A stretch of DNA of 64,000 nt from Micromonospora echinofusca (GCF_900091445.1 NZ_LT607733.1:1505501-1569500), one strand, 5' to 3'; shown: positions 19,678-28,288, counted from the first letter of the stretch. Notes: generated from the sequence alone by a model not told the origin. A program made the numbers and translations.

Positions 19678-19802
19678 GGTGCCCCCTGTCGCGCCGTTCC
19701 CGGACGGGACGGTGCGGCACAGCGTACGGGAACAGGGATCGGCCGTTATCGTTGGGGCGTCCGGCCCCGCGGCCTGCTCCGTGACCGTTTGCGCGCAGTC
19801 GG

Positions 19803-20432
19803 TCACATGCCCAGGCTGGCGTCCCGGAGCCGCTCGGACAGCGTCGCGGGCCCGTCGATCTGCACCCGGGACACCCGCTGCCGGCCGCTGAGGAACAGGG
19901 CCAGCTCGCCCGGCGCCCCCACCACCCGCACGGGTTCGCCGCCCCGGCCGACGGAGAGTTCGCCGTAGCCGGGGGCCTGGATGAAGACGTCGGCCGGGAA
20001 CCGGCGCAGCGCCAGCCGGGCCAACCCGGCACACCGCTTCCAGAGCGCCGCGTCCAGCCCCGCCGACAGGTCGCGCGGCAGCCAGCCCGGACGGGCGCGG
20101 CGGACGTCCTCGTGGTGGATGAAGAACTCCAGCGTGTTGGCCAGCTCGTCGGTGACCGGGTTGCTCACCGGGCTCCACAGCGGCGGGCGGCGCACCTCGT
20201 CGAGCAGCCGCGGCCAGGGGCGCGCGGCGACGCGCAGGCGCACCCGCTCGGCGTAGCCGCGTAGCGGCGGGAGCAGGATCCCGCCGGCGGCGTCGGGCCG
20301 GCGTTCCCGGAGCACCAGGTGGGCGGCGAGGTCGCGGATGTCCCACCCCTCGTTGACCGTCGGCGCCTCCGGTCCCAGCGTCTGCATCAGGTCGGCGAGC
20401 GCCTCGCGCTCCGATCGGGCGTACCGCGGCAT
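19803..20432 (-). CDS. TIGR03085 family protein (DinB/maleylpyruvate isomerase-like fold)
   Basis: 209 aa. N-terminal SEREALADLMQTLGPEAPTV and WDIRDLAAHLVLRERRPD match the TIGR03085/mycothiol-dependent maleylpyruvate isomerase N-domain, including the metal-ligand His of the LAAHL motif. NTLEFFIHHEDVRRA carries the next His pair. The C-terminal third (SVGRGGEPVRVVGAPGELALFLSGR) is the typical SCP2-like strand region. The reaction is not known. The ATG at 20432 begins the conserved region. Same direction as the terpene synthase, 125 bp upstream of it. Confidence 0.8.
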   Translation of the reverse strand: MPRYARSEREALADLMQTLGPEAPTVNEGWDIRDLAAHLVLRERRPDAAGGILLPPLRGYAERVRLRVAARPWPRLLDEVRRPPLWSPVSNPVTDELANTLEFFIHHEDVRRARPGWLPRDLSAGLDAALWKRCAGLARLALRRFPADVFIQAPGYGELSVGRGGEPVRVVGAPGELALFLSGRQRVSRVQIDGPATLSERLRDASLGM

Positions 20433-20550
20433 GGCCCGATCGTAGGCGCGTACGACCCGATCGGCGCGCCGAGTGGGCCGCGGGCCGCCGTGACGGCGGA
20501 CATAGCGGACCGGGGCGGCGGAGCTGGCTCCGACCGGTAAGGATGAGGAA

Positions 20551-20556
20551 GATAAT
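20551..20556 (+). promoter_or_regulatory. -10 box GATAAT for the ABC exporter operon
   Basis: GATAAT at 20551-20556 is a near-consensus -10 in a very GC-rich region. It places the transcript start near 20563 and so rules out a TTG start at 20556. It supports GTG 20580, which is preceded by GGGGGAG. A clear -35 is not visible. Confidence 0.6.
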
Positions 20557-20579
20557 TGCGGCTTACGGCGGGGGAGAGT

Positions 20580-22460
20580 GTGGCGAGCAGGACAAGTCGG
20601 GACGTGCTGGTTCGGGGCCTGGTCGTCCTGGGGCGGGCGATCCGGGAGGAGCCCCGCATCTTCGCGGTCGCGGTGAGCGGCAGCGTCCTCTTCGGTGCCA
20701 TGACGGTGGCCAGCGCCTTCGTGGTGGGTGCCGTGGTCGGCGACGTGGTGGTGCCCGCGATCGAGCGCGGCGCGGTCGGGGTCGGGGGGCTCGCCCTGGC
20801 CGCCGTCGCGCTGTTCGGCATCAGCGTGCTGCGGGTGGCCGGCATCTTCGGTCGCCGGCTCGGCGCGGGCTACATGCAGTACCGTCTCCAGGCCGCCTAC
20901 CGGCGCCGGGTGACCCGCCGCTACCTGGAGCTGCCGCTGGCCTGGCACCACCGCAACGCCACCGGCACGTTGCTGTCCAACGCCAACTCCGACGTCGAGG
21001 CCGCCTGGTACCCGATCGCTCCACTGCCGTTCGCGGTCGGCACCCTGGTGATGCTGGTCGGCGCGGTGGCGTCGCTCTTCGTCACCGACTGGGCGTTGGC
21101 GCTTGTCGGTCTCGCGGTCTTCCCGGCGCTCTTCGCGCTCAACGTCGCCTACTCCCGGCGGATGGCGCCCCGCCAGGCCCGGGCCCAGCGGCTGCGCGCC
21201 GAGGTCAGCGGCATCGCGCACGAGAGCTTCGACGGCGCCCTGGTCGTCAAGACGATGGGCCGGGAGGCGCAGGAGACCGACCGGTTCGCCGCCCGCGCGG
21301 GCGAGCTGCGCGACTCGCTGGTGGCGGTCGGGCGGCTGCGCGGCGTCTTCGACCCGCTGCTGGAGACCCTGCCCAGCCTCGGCACCCTCGCCGTGCTGGT
21401 GGTCGGCGCGATCCGGCTGCGGCAGGGCGAGATCAGCGTCGCCGAGCTGATCAGCGTCGCCTTCCTCTTCACGGTGCTGGCGTTCCCCGTCCGGGCCATC
21501 GGCTGGGTGCTGGCCGAGCTGCCGCGCAGCGTCGCCGGCTGGGACCGGGTCAGCCGGGTGCTCGACGCCACCGGCGAGATGCCGTACGGCGACACCACGC
21601 TCGACGTGTCCGAGCCCCGCCCGGCCAGCCTCGCGTTCTCCGGCGTGCGCTTCGGCTACGAACCGGCCGAGGCGCACCTGCCCGGCACGGAGGTGTTGGG
21701 CGAGGTCTCCTTCACCGTGCCGGCCGGGAAGATCGTCGCCCTGGTCGGGCCGACCGGCTCGGGCAAGTCGACGATCGCCGCGCTGGCCGTACGGCTGGTC
21801 GACCCCCTGGCCGGCACGGTGTGCCTGGACGGGGTCGACGTCCGCCGGCTCACCGCCGCCTCGCTGACGGGCACGGCCGCGCTGGTGGCCCAGGTGCCGT
21901 TCGTCTTCGACGACACGGTGCGGGCCAACGTCACCCTGGACCGGCCGGGCATCGGCGACGACGACGTCTGGGCCGCGCTGCGGCTGGCCGAGGCGGACGG
22001 TTTCGTCGCGGCCCTGCCCGAGGGGCTCGACACGATGGTCGGCGAGCGGGGCACCTCGCTCTCCGGCGGTCAGCGGCAGCGGCTCACCCTGGCCCGCGCG
22101 CTCGCCGGCCGGCCGCGCCTGCTGGTGCTCGACGACGCGACCAGTGCGGTCGATCCCCGGGTGGAGGCGGCCATCCTGGCCGGGCTGCGCTCGTCGGCGG
22201 GCGAGGCCGGGGCGCCGGCCGCGTCGATCCTGGTGGTCGCCTACCGGCGGGCCACCATCGCGCTGGCCGACGAGGTGGTCTACCTGGAGCAGGGCCGGGT
22301 GGTGGCCCGGGGCCCGCACGCCGAGCTGCTGGCCACGGTGCCGGGCTACGTCGACCTGGTCACCGCCTACGAGCAGGCCGAGGTCGACCACACCAAGGAC
22401 GAGACGTACGACGAGGTCGCCCCGCTGACGTCGGGCCTGGAAATCGAGGTGGACCGGTGA
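20580..22460 (+). CDS. ABC exporter half-transporter with degenerate ATPase site (subunit 1)
   Basis: 626 aa type IV ABC exporter half: transmembrane domain about 1-330, then an NBD. Walker A GPTGSGKST is intact and the signature LSGGQRQR is canonical. The residue after the Walker B Asp is Asp, not Glu (LLVLDDATSAVD), and the H-loop His is replaced by Tyr (VVAYRRAT). Its own Walker site is therefore expected not to hydrolyse ATP. It pairs with the next gene, which shows the complementary pattern, giving an asymmetric heterodimer. Exported substrate unknown (lipid, peptide or drug). GTG 20580 is chosen from the promoter and Shine-Dalgarno. Confidence 0.9.
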   Translation: MASRTSRDVLVRGLVVLGRAIREEPRIFAVAVSGSVLFGAMTVASAFVVGAVVGDVVVPAIERGAVGVGGLALAAVALFGISVLRVAGIFGRRLGAGYMQYRLQAAYRRRVTRRYLELPLAWHHRNATGTLLSNANSDVEAAWYPIAPLPFAVGTLVMLVGAVASLFVTDWALALVGLAVFPALFALNVAYSRRMAPRQARAQRLRAEVSGIAHESFDGALVVKTMGREAQETDRFAARAGELRDSLVAVGRLRGVFDPLLETLPSLGTLAVLVVGAIRLRQGEISVAELISVAFLFTVLAFPVRAIGWVLAELPRSVAGWDRVSRVLDATGEMPYGDTTLDVSEPRPASLAFSGVRFGYEPAEAHLPGTEVLGEVSFTVPAGKIVALVGPTGSGKSTIAALAVRLVDPLAGTVCLDGVDVRRLTAASLTGTAALVAQVPFVFDDTVRANVTLDRPGIGDDDVWAALRLAEADGFVAALPEGLDTMVGERGTSLSGGQRQRLTLARALAGRPRLLVLDDATSAVDPRVEAAILAGLRSSAGEAGAPAASILVVAYRRATIALADEVVYLEQGRVVARGPHAELLATVPGYVDLVTAYEQAEVDHTKDETYDEVAPLTSGLEIEVDR

Positions 22461-22578
22461 GTGCGAGGAGTGCAGCGGAGCGGAGCCCCGCAGTCGCGAA
22501 CGAAAGGCCAGCCCGGTGAGTGCGAGGAGTGCAGCGGAGCGGAGCCCCGCAGTCGCGAACGAAAGGCCAGCCCGGTGA
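22457..22578 (+). repeat. Two exact 59-bp linker units (copies C and D) between the ABC genes
   Basis: Two identical 59-bp units run from GTG 22457 to GTG 22516 and on to GTG 22575. Each unit is one 20-codon mini-ORF whose TGA overlaps the next GTG (GTGA), so the first opens on the stop of ABC gene 1 and the second closes on the start of ABC gene 2. They share the core GGAGCCCCGCAGTCGCGAAC and the terminal CGAAAGG with copies A and B in the his operon. The last GAAAGG is the likely ribosome site of ABC gene 2. Confidence 0.85.
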
Positions 22579-24386
22579 GTGTTGCCACTACCGCGGGAAC
22601 GGCGCGGAAGCCCGCGACCGACGAGCCGCCCGAGAACCCCGAGACGACCTGGCAGACGCTGCGTCGTGGCCTGGCTCTCTCCCCGGAGCTGCGGGTCGGC
22701 CTGGCCGGCACGCTCGGCCTGGCCCTGGTCTACATGGTCGGCCGGGCGGCCGTGCCGGTGGCGGTCCAGCAGGGCATCGACAACGGCCTCGTCGGCGGCC
22801 TGGACCTGGGCGTCGTCTGGACGGTGGTCGCCGCGACCGCCGCGGTGCTGGTGGTGACCACGATCTGCGGGTACCTGATGATGCGCCGGCTCTTCACGGT
22901 CAGCGAGACCGCGCTGGCCAACGTGCGGATCCGGGCGTTCCGGCACGTGCACGACCTGTCCATGCTGCACCAGCAGTCGGAGCGGCGCGGTTCGCTGGTC
23001 TCCCGGGTGACCAGCGACGTCGACCAGATCACCCAGTTCCTCCAGTGGGGCGGCGTGATCCTGGTGATCAACCTCGGCCAGTTGGCGGTCACCACGCTGG
23101 TCATGTTCGCGTACTCCTGGCAGTTGACCCTGGTGGTCTTCGCCGCCTTCCTGCCCGCCGTGTTCCTGATCCGGCTGCTCCAGCGCCGCCTCGCGGGGGC
23201 GTACGGGGTGGTCCGGCAGCGTACGGGGGCGCTGCTCGGCGCGATCGGGGAGAGCGTGGTCGGCGCGCCGGTGATCCGGGCCTACGGGATCGCCGGGCGG
23301 ACGGCCCGCCGGCTGGACGAGGCGATCGACGGCCAGCGCCGGGCCCAGCAGAAGGCGATCAGGATCAGCATCATGGGCAGCTCGGTCGGTGAGCTGGCCG
23401 CCGGGCTGGCGCTGGCCGGCGTGGTGGTGCTGGGGGTGACCCTCGGCGCCGACCGCACCCTGAGCATCGGCGAGGTGACCGCCTTCCTCTTCCTGGTCAC
23501 GCTCTTCATCCAGCCGGTGCAGATCGCCACCGAGGTCCTCAACGAGGCGCAGAATGCCATCGCGGGCTGGCGTCGGGTGCTGGACGTGCTGGACGTCGAG
23601 CCCGACGTGGCCGACCCGGGCGAGCAGGGGCGGGACCTGCCGGCCGGTCCGCTGGACATCCGCTTCGCGGGGGTGCGCTTCGCGTACCCCGGCGGTCCGC
23701 CCGTGCTGCACGACGTGAGCCTGGAGATTCCGGCGAAGAGCCGGGTGGCGGTGGTGGGGGAGACGGGCAGCGGCAAGACCACCTTCGCCAAGCTGCTGAC
23801 CCGCCTGATGGACCCGACCGCCGGCCAGGTGCTGCTCTCGGGCGTGCCGCTGGAGCGGGTCCGGTTCGCCTCGCTGCGGTCGCGGGTGGTGATGGTGCCT
23901 CAGGACGGTTTCCTCTTCGACGCCACGGTGGCGGAGAACGTCCGCTTCGCCCGCCCGGAGCTGACCGACGAGCAGCTCGCGGCGGCCTTCACCGAGCTGG
24001 GGCTGGCCGACTGGCTGGACGGGCTTCCGTCGGGCCTGCACACCCCGGTGGGGGAGCGCGGCGAGGCGCTGAGCGTGGGGGAGCGGCAGCTGGTCGCGTT
24101 GGCCCGCGCGTACGTGGCCGACCCGGACCTGCTGGTGCTGGACGAGGCGACCAGCGCGGTCGACCCGGCCACGGAGGTGCGGCTGCAACGCACCCTGGAC
24201 GCGGTGACCCGGGGCCGTACCACCCTCGCGATCGCACACCGGCTCTCCACGGCGCAGGCCGCAGACGAGGTGATCGTGGTGGACCGGGGCCGGATCGTCC
24301 AGCGCGGGCCGCACGACGAGCTGGTCCGCGACCCGGAGTCGGTCTACGGCCTGCTCTACGCCTCCTGGCTGGAACAGACCCGCTGA
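22575..24386 (+). CDS. ABC exporter half-transporter with catalytic ATPase site (subunit 2)
   Basis: 603 aa, transmembrane domain about 30-330 then NBD. Walker A GETGSGKTT, Walker B with catalytic Glu (LLVLDEATSAVD) and H-loop His (IAHRLST) are intact. The signature is altered to LSVGERQ instead of LSGGQ. Combined with subunit 1, one composite site is consensus (this Walker A/B/H with the LSGGQ of subunit 1) and the other is degenerate. This is the pattern of heterodimeric exporters such as TM287/288 and BmrCD. The start at 22575 follows the two linker units; a longer frame reads back through the repeat and is not real. Confidence 0.92.
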   Translation: MSVATTAGTARKPATDEPPENPETTWQTLRRGLALSPELRVGLAGTLGLALVYMVGRAAVPVAVQQGIDNGLVGGLDLGVVWTVVAATAAVLVVTTICGYLMMRRLFTVSETALANVRIRAFRHVHDLSMLHQQSERRGSLVSRVTSDVDQITQFLQWGGVILVINLGQLAVTTLVMFAYSWQLTLVVFAAFLPAVFLIRLLQRRLAGAYGVVRQRTGALLGAIGESVVGAPVIRAYGIAGRTARRLDEAIDGQRRAQQKAIRISIMGSSVGELAAGLALAGVVVLGVTLGADRTLSIGEVTAFLFLVTLFIQPVQIATEVLNEAQNAIAGWRRVLDVLDVEPDVADPGEQGRDLPAGPLDIRFAGVRFAYPGGPPVLHDVSLEIPAKSRVAVVGETGSGKTTFAKLLTRLMDPTAGQVLLSGVPLERVRFASLRSRVVMVPQDGFLFDATVAENVRFARPELTDEQLAAAFTELGLADWLDGLPSGLHTPVGERGEALSVGERQLVALARAYVADPDLLVLDEATSAVDPATEVRLQRTLDAVTRGRTTLAIAHRLSTAQAADEVIVVDRGRIVQRGPHDELVRDPESVYGLLYASWLEQTR

Positions 24387-24408
24387 GCCGACCCGTCGCG
24401 CCGGCGGC

Positions 24409-24437
24409 GCGCGGCCCGGCGGTGCGCCGGGCCGCGC
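24409..24437. terminator. Bidirectional hairpin between ABC exporter and rpsD paralogue
   Basis: A perfect 13-bp stem, GCGCGGCCCGGCG (24409-24421) with its complement at 24425-24437, and a 3-nt loop GTG. It lies between convergent stop codons, without a U-tract. Confidence 0.8.
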
Positions 24438-24442
24438 GGTGG

Positions 24443-25054
24443 TCAGCGGGAGTAGAACTGCACGACGAGCTGCTCGTCGCAGATCACCGGCACCTCGTGC
24501 CGGGCGGGCTCGCGCAGCAACGTGGTGCGCAGCTCGGCCAGCTCCACCGACAGGTACGGCTGGCCGGGCCCCTCGGTGGCGTTGGCGCCCGTGGCGGCGA
24601 GCTGGACCGGCAGGGCGGCGCGGCTGCGTTCGCGGACGGCCACCACCTGTCCGGGCCGCAGCCGGTACGACGGCCGGTCGACCTTGCGCCCGTCGACGGT
24701 GAAGTGGCCGTGGGCGACCAGTTGCCGGGCCTGGTAGATGCTGCGGGCCAGGCCGGCCCGGTGCACCACCGCGTCGAGCCGCCGCTCCAGGAGCGCCACC
24801 AGGCCGTCGCCGGTCTTGCCCGCGCCCCGGGCGGCCTCCTCGAAGACGTGCCGCAGCTGGGTCTCGCTGACGTTGTACTGGTGGCGCAGGCGCTGCTTCT
24901 CCAGCAGCCGCACCTGGTAGTCCGAGGTCTTGCGGCGTTGCCGGCCGTGCACTCCCGGCGGGTAGGGGCGTCGCTCGACGTACCGCACGCACTTGCGGGT
25001 CAGCGGGATGCCGAGGGCGCGGGAGAGGCGGGCCTTGGGCCTGGGTTGGGTCAC
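24443..25054 (-). CDS. rpsD: Ribosomal protein S4 paralogue lacking the zinc-finger cysteines
   Basis: 203 aa. Clear S4: the N-terminal domain contains [21 protein letters not shown] and [15 protein letters not shown], and the S4 RNA-binding domain contains [35 protein letters not shown]. The four-cysteine zinc site of typical actinobacterial S4 is missing; one Cys remains (TRKCVRY). This is the zinc-independent form and probably a second, divergent S4, since the main rpsD should lie elsewhere. GTG 25054 has GGAGA at good spacing. An iron box lies in the divergent promoter region, so expression may rise on iron limitation (inference). Confidence 0.87.
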   Translation of the reverse strand: MTQPRPKARLSRALGIPLTRKCVRYVERRPYPPGVHGRQRRKTSDYQVRLLEKQRLRHQYNVSETQLRHVFEEAARGAGKTGDGLVALLERRLDAVVHRAGLARSIYQARQLVAHGHFTVDGRKVDRPSYRLRPGQVVAVRERSRAALPVQLAATGANATEGPGQPYLSVELAELRTTLLREPARHEVPVICDEQLVVQFYSR

Positions 25055-25079
25055 GCTGGACGTCTCCGATCCGGTGCTC

Positions 25080-25116
25080 TAGTCTCCGAGTTAGGTAAGG
25101 CTAACCTACGAAGGAG
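25080..25116. promoter_or_regulatory. Divergent promoter region with DtxR/IdeR-type iron box
   Basis: TTAGGTAAGGCTAACCTAC at 25091-25109 differs from the IdeR/DtxR consensus TTAGGTTAGGCTAACCTAA at two positions; seven of nine palindromic pairs match. For the DUF2470 gene, a TAGTCT -10 (25080-25085) puts the start of transcription inside the box, with AAGGAG (25111-25116) before ATG 25123. In the other direction the box falls over the probable spacer and -35 of the S4 promoter. Iron-loaded repressor could silence both genes. Confidence 0.75.
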
Positions 25117-25122
25117 TCGTCC

Positions 25123-25884
25123 ATGCGGCCCAGCCCGGCGGAGATCGTCCGCACCCTCGTCGCCGGCCGGCTGCCCGGCATCGCCCACGTCGCGCACCGG
25201 CCCGGCCCGCACCAGGTCCGGCACGTGACCGACCCGGACGGCCGGGTGCTGCTGCTGGTGCCGGTGGTCAGCGACCTCGCCGCCGCGCTGCGTCCCGCCG
25301 GCGGCGACTCCGAGGTCGCGCTCGTGCTGGACGTGCTGGACCTGCCGCCCGCGGCCGGCGCGCCGAGCCTCGGCCGGGCCTGGGTCTCCGGCTGGGCGGC
25401 CCGACTGGACGGGGACGAGGAGCGCCGCGCCGCGCTGGACTTCGCGGCCGTGGAGCCGACCGGTGACCTGCTCGACGTCGGCACCCGGTTCCGGCTGCAC
25501 CGCTTCGAGGTGGTCGAGGCCCGCTGGGAACGCGGCGACACCGTCCGCCGCATCGACCCCGAGGCGTACGCCGAGGCGGAGGCCGACCCGCTGCACGCGG
25601 TCGAGGCCGAACTCCTGACCGACCTCGCCGACCACCACGGCACCGAGGTGGCCGGCTACCTGTGCCGTCAGCTCGGCCTCGCCGACGACGCCGGCGACGC
25701 CGCGCCCCGGGTGGTGCGCATCGACCGGTACGGCCTGCTGGTCACCCACGGCCGACCCGGCGCCCGGCGGCGCGTCCGGCTGGCGTTCCCGCGCCCGTTG
25801 CAGTGCCAGGCGGAGTTGACCCGGCTCCTGCACCCGCTGGTCGGCCGCCACGCCTCATCGCCCCGGCACGCCGACCACGCCTGA
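25123..25884 (+). CDS. DUF2470 (HugZ-like, heme/iron-linked) protein
   Basis: 253 aa. N-terminal half is a split-barrel, flavin reductase-like fold (VAHRPGPHQVRHVTDPDGRVLLLVPV). The C-terminal DUF2470 domain has ADPLHAVEAELLTDLADHH, then VVRIDRYGLLVTHGRPGARRRVRLAFPRPL. DUF2470 occurs in HugZ-type heme-utilisation proteins, so a role in heme or iron handling is likely. The iron box directly in front of it supports this. Start ATG 25123 with AAGGAG. Confidence 0.8.
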   Translation: MRPSPAEIVRTLVAGRLPGIAHVAHRPGPHQVRHVTDPDGRVLLLVPVVSDLAAALRPAGGDSEVALVLDVLDLPPAAGAPSLGRAWVSGWAARLDGDEERRAALDFAAVEPTGDLLDVGTRFRLHRFEVVEARWERGDTVRRIDPEAYAEAEADPLHAVEAELLTDLADHHGTEVAGYLCRQLGLADDAGDAAPRVVRIDRYGLLVTHGRPGARRRVRLAFPRPLQCQAELTRLLHPLVGRHASSPRHADHA

Positions 25885-25911
25885 CCGGGTGCCGCCGCCC
25901 CGGCCGTCCGG

Positions 25912-26520
25912 TCAGCCGGCGAAGACCTCGGCGAGGTCGCCCGTCAGGTAGCGCTGCACGGTGGGGCCGACCGCCGCGACGAGCGTCTCCGGGGCGGCCG
26001 AGGCGACCGGTTCCAGCCGGACCACGTGCCGCATCATGGCCAGCCCGATCAGCTGGCTGGCCACCAGCGAGCCGCGCAGCGGCAGCTCGGCCGGGTCGAC
26101 GTCGAGCTGGTCGAGGACCCTGCGCAGCACCTGGGTGACCAGGAACTCCCGCAGCAGCCGGGCGGTCCACTCGTTGCTCACCGCCGAGCGCAGCAGGGCC
26201 ACGCCGGCGGTGCCGGCCGGGGAGTCCCAGACGCCGAGGAAGGTGCGCACCAGCCGCTCCCCGAGCCCCACGCGGTCGCCCGCGAGCACCCTCGGCAGCA
26301 GCTCGGCCGGGTCGACCGGCGCGTGCATCGCGGCCAGGAAGAGCTGGTCCTTGCTGCCGAAGTAGTGGTGCACCAGCGCCGGGTCCACCTCTGCGGCGGC
26401 GGCGACGGCCCGGATCGAGGCCGCGTCGAAGCCCCGCTCGGCGAAGGCGGCGCGGGCCGCGTCGAGGATGGCCTGCCGGGTGTCCGGGTTGCCGGGTCGT
26501 CGTCCGGTCCGCCGCGCCAT
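25912..26520 (-). CDS. TetR family regulator of the ABC-2 efflux operon
   Basis: 202 aa. HTH at residues about 14-60: RQAILDAARAAFAERGFDAASIRAVAAAAEVDPALVHHYFGSKDQLF (split here by eye into helices 1-3), typical TetR/AcrR. C-terminal effector domain is of the TetR_C type. It is the last gene of a three-gene minus-strand operon, 13 bp after the permease, and probably regulates it. Ligand not known. Confidence 0.9.
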   Translation of the reverse strand: MARRTGRRPGNPDTRQAILDAARAAFAERGFDAASIRAVAAAAEVDPALVHHYFGSKDQLFLAAMHAPVDPAELLPRVLAGDRVGLGERLVRTFLGVWDSPAGTAGVALLRSAVSNEWTARLLREFLVTQVLRRVLDQLDVDPAELPLRGSLVASQLIGLAMMRHVVRLEPVASAAPETLVAAVGPTVQRYLTGDLAEVFAG

Positions 26521-26533
26521 CGTCGCCCTTCGC

Positions 26534-27271
26534 TCAGCCGCTGCGTCGCCGGAGGGTGGCCGCGGCGAGCACCAGCGCCAGCGCCGCCGCGCCGGCGACC
26601 ACCGCCACGTCCCGCCACATCGTGCCGGTCGGCTCGGCGTGGGCGCCGACCTCCTGGAGCGCCTCGACGGCGTACGACAGGGGCAGCGCGTCGCTGACCG
26701 CCTGCAACCAGCCCGCCATCTCGCCCCGGGGCACGAAGAGCCCGCAGAGCAGCAGTTGGGGCACGACCACGACCGGCATGAACTGCACGGCCTGGAACTC
26801 GGTGCGGGCGAAGGCGCTGCAGAATAGCCCGAGCGCGACGGCGAGCACGGCGTTCAGCGCGGCGACCAGGACCACCAGCCCGCTGTTGCCGGCGGTGTCC
26901 AGCCCGAAGACCCCGTACGCCACCACGGTCGCGACTGCCGCCTGGAGCACCGCGGCCAGCCCGAACGCGATGCCGTAGCCGAAGAGCAGGTCGAGCTTGC
27001 CCAGCGGGGTGGTGAGCAGCCGTTCGAGGGTGCCCGTGGTGCGCTCGCGCAGCATCGCGATGCTGGTCACCAGGAACATGACCACGAAGGGGAAGAAGCC
27101 GAGCATCACCAGGGCGACCCGGTCGAACGTCGACGGCTGGTCGACGTACATGGAGTGGACCAGGGCGAGCAGCGCCGACGGGACCACCAGCAGCAGCGCC
27201 ACGGTGCGCCGGTCGTGCCGCAGCTGGCGCAGGATGCGGCCGGTGGTGGCGGCCAGGATCCGGGGGTTCAC
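26534..27271 (-). CDS. ABC-2 type transporter permease
   Basis: 245 aa. Six hydrophobic segments including TVALLLVVPSALLALVHSMY, VMLGFFPFVVMFLVTSIAML, and GLVVLVAALNAVLAVALGLF. The loop RERTTGTLERLLTTPLGKLDLLFGYG is the ABC-2 permease hallmark. GTG 27271 overlaps the ATPase stop (GTGA), giving tight coupling. With the upstream ATPase it should form a DrrAB-like drug or lipid exporter. Confidence 0.92.
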   Translation of the reverse strand: MNPRILAATTGRILRQLRHDRRTVALLLVVPSALLALVHSMYVDQPSTFDRVALVMLGFFPFVVMFLVTSIAMLRERTTGTLERLLTTPLGKLDLLFGYGIAFGLAAVLQAAVATVVAYGVFGLDTAGNSGLVVLVAALNAVLAVALGLFCSAFARTEFQAVQFMPVVVVPQLLLCGLFVPRGEMAGWLQAVSDALPLSYAVEALQEVGAHAEPTGTMWRDVAVVAGAAALALVLAAATLRRRSG

Positions 27272-27996
27272 GACGCCTCCCGTCCGGCGGCGCCCGCCCT
27301 GATCAACCGCAGGAACGCCTCGTCCAGGTCGTCGGTGCCGGCCGCGGCGCGGACCGCGTCGGGGGTGTCGTCGGCGATCAGCCGCCCCTCGCGGATCAGC
27401 AGCAGCCGGTCGCAGCGGGCCGCCTCGTCCATGACGTGGCTGGAGACCAGCAGGGTGGTGCCGGCGGCGGCCATGGCGTGGAACCGGGCCCACAGGTCGG
27501 CCCGCAGCACCGGGTCCTGACCGACGGTGGGTTCGTCGAGGACGAGCAGTTCCGGTTCCCCGACCAGGGCGCAGGCCAGCGACGCCCGGCTGCGCTGCCC
27601 GCCGGAGAGGGTGCCGACCAGTTGGCCGGCGGCCGACCCGAGCCCGACCTCGGCGACCGCCCGGTCGGCCTCGGCCCGCCCCCGGCCGTGCAGGGCGGCG
27701 AAGTAGCGCGCGTTCTCCCGCACCGTCAGGTCGGCGTAGACGCTGGGCGCCTGGGTGAGGTAGCCGACGCGGTGGCGCAGCTCCGGCGACCCGGCGGGGC
27801 GCCCCAGCACGGTCACCGAGCCGGCGCCGACCACCTGCACGCCGACCACCGCCCGCAGCAGCGTGGTCTTGCCGCTGCCGCTCGGGCCGAGCAGCCCGGT
27901 GACCACACCGCGCGGCACGGACGCGCTGACACCGTGCAGCACCCGCCGCCCGCCCCGCTCGACGACCAGGTCGCGAACGGCGATCGCCTCGTCCAC
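27268..27996 (-). CDS. ABC transporter ATP-binding protein
   Basis: 242 aa. Walker A GPSGSGKTTLLRA, Q-loop GYLTQAPSVYADLTVRENARYF, signature LSGGQRSRASLA, Walker B ELLVLDEPTVGQDP and H-loop LLVSSHVMDEAARCD are all intact. DrrA-like subunit for the adjacent permease. First gene of the operon ATPase-permease-TetR. GGAGG is placed before GTG 27996. The 292 bp between here and 28289 holds a TAGCGT-like -10 on the minus strand and no gene that I can support. Confidence 0.93.
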   Translation of the reverse strand: MDEAIAVRDLVVERGGRRVLHGVSASVPRGVVTGLLGPSGSGKTTLLRAVVGVQVVGAGSVTVLGRPAGSPELRHRVGYLTQAPSVYADLTVRENARYFAALHGRGRAEADRAVAEVGLGSAAGQLVGTLSGGQRSRASLACALVGEPELLVLDEPTVGQDPVLRADLWARFHAMAAAGTTLLVSSHVMDEAARCDRLLLIREGRLIADDTPDAVRAAAGTDDLDEAFLRLIRAGAAGREAS

Positions 27997-28288
27997 CGGC
28001 GCCTCCGGGGAAACTCATCATCCGTTGAACTCACGCTAGTGGGGATGTCCGCCGGAGCGCAACGGTCGACTTCCGGGCGCTCGAACGGCAGGTCAGCGCC
28101 GGCGTCGGCGGCGAGCCGGGTCGGCGCGCACGCTGCACCGCCCCGGCGCGATCGCCGAAGCGCGTACCCCGGGGCGGCGATGCGGTTGGTCGGGCATTAG
28201 CCTTCGGACCGGACAGCGGGTCCGGCAACGGGCATCCGGCGCGGCAGCGGGCATTGCGCCCTGATCGGACGTACGGCACGATGGCGCC

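Noticed and set aside
19803-24992. A very long open frame on the minus strand across the ABC exporter
   Set aside because: It is antisense to two clear ABC genes and rpsD. Only its last 209 codons (TIGR03085) have homology; the rest is a GC-driven shadow frame.
27997-28060. TetR operator for the ABC-2 operon
   Set aside because: AACTCA occurs twice and a weak TCA...TGA symmetry is seen, but no convincing palindrome is present.
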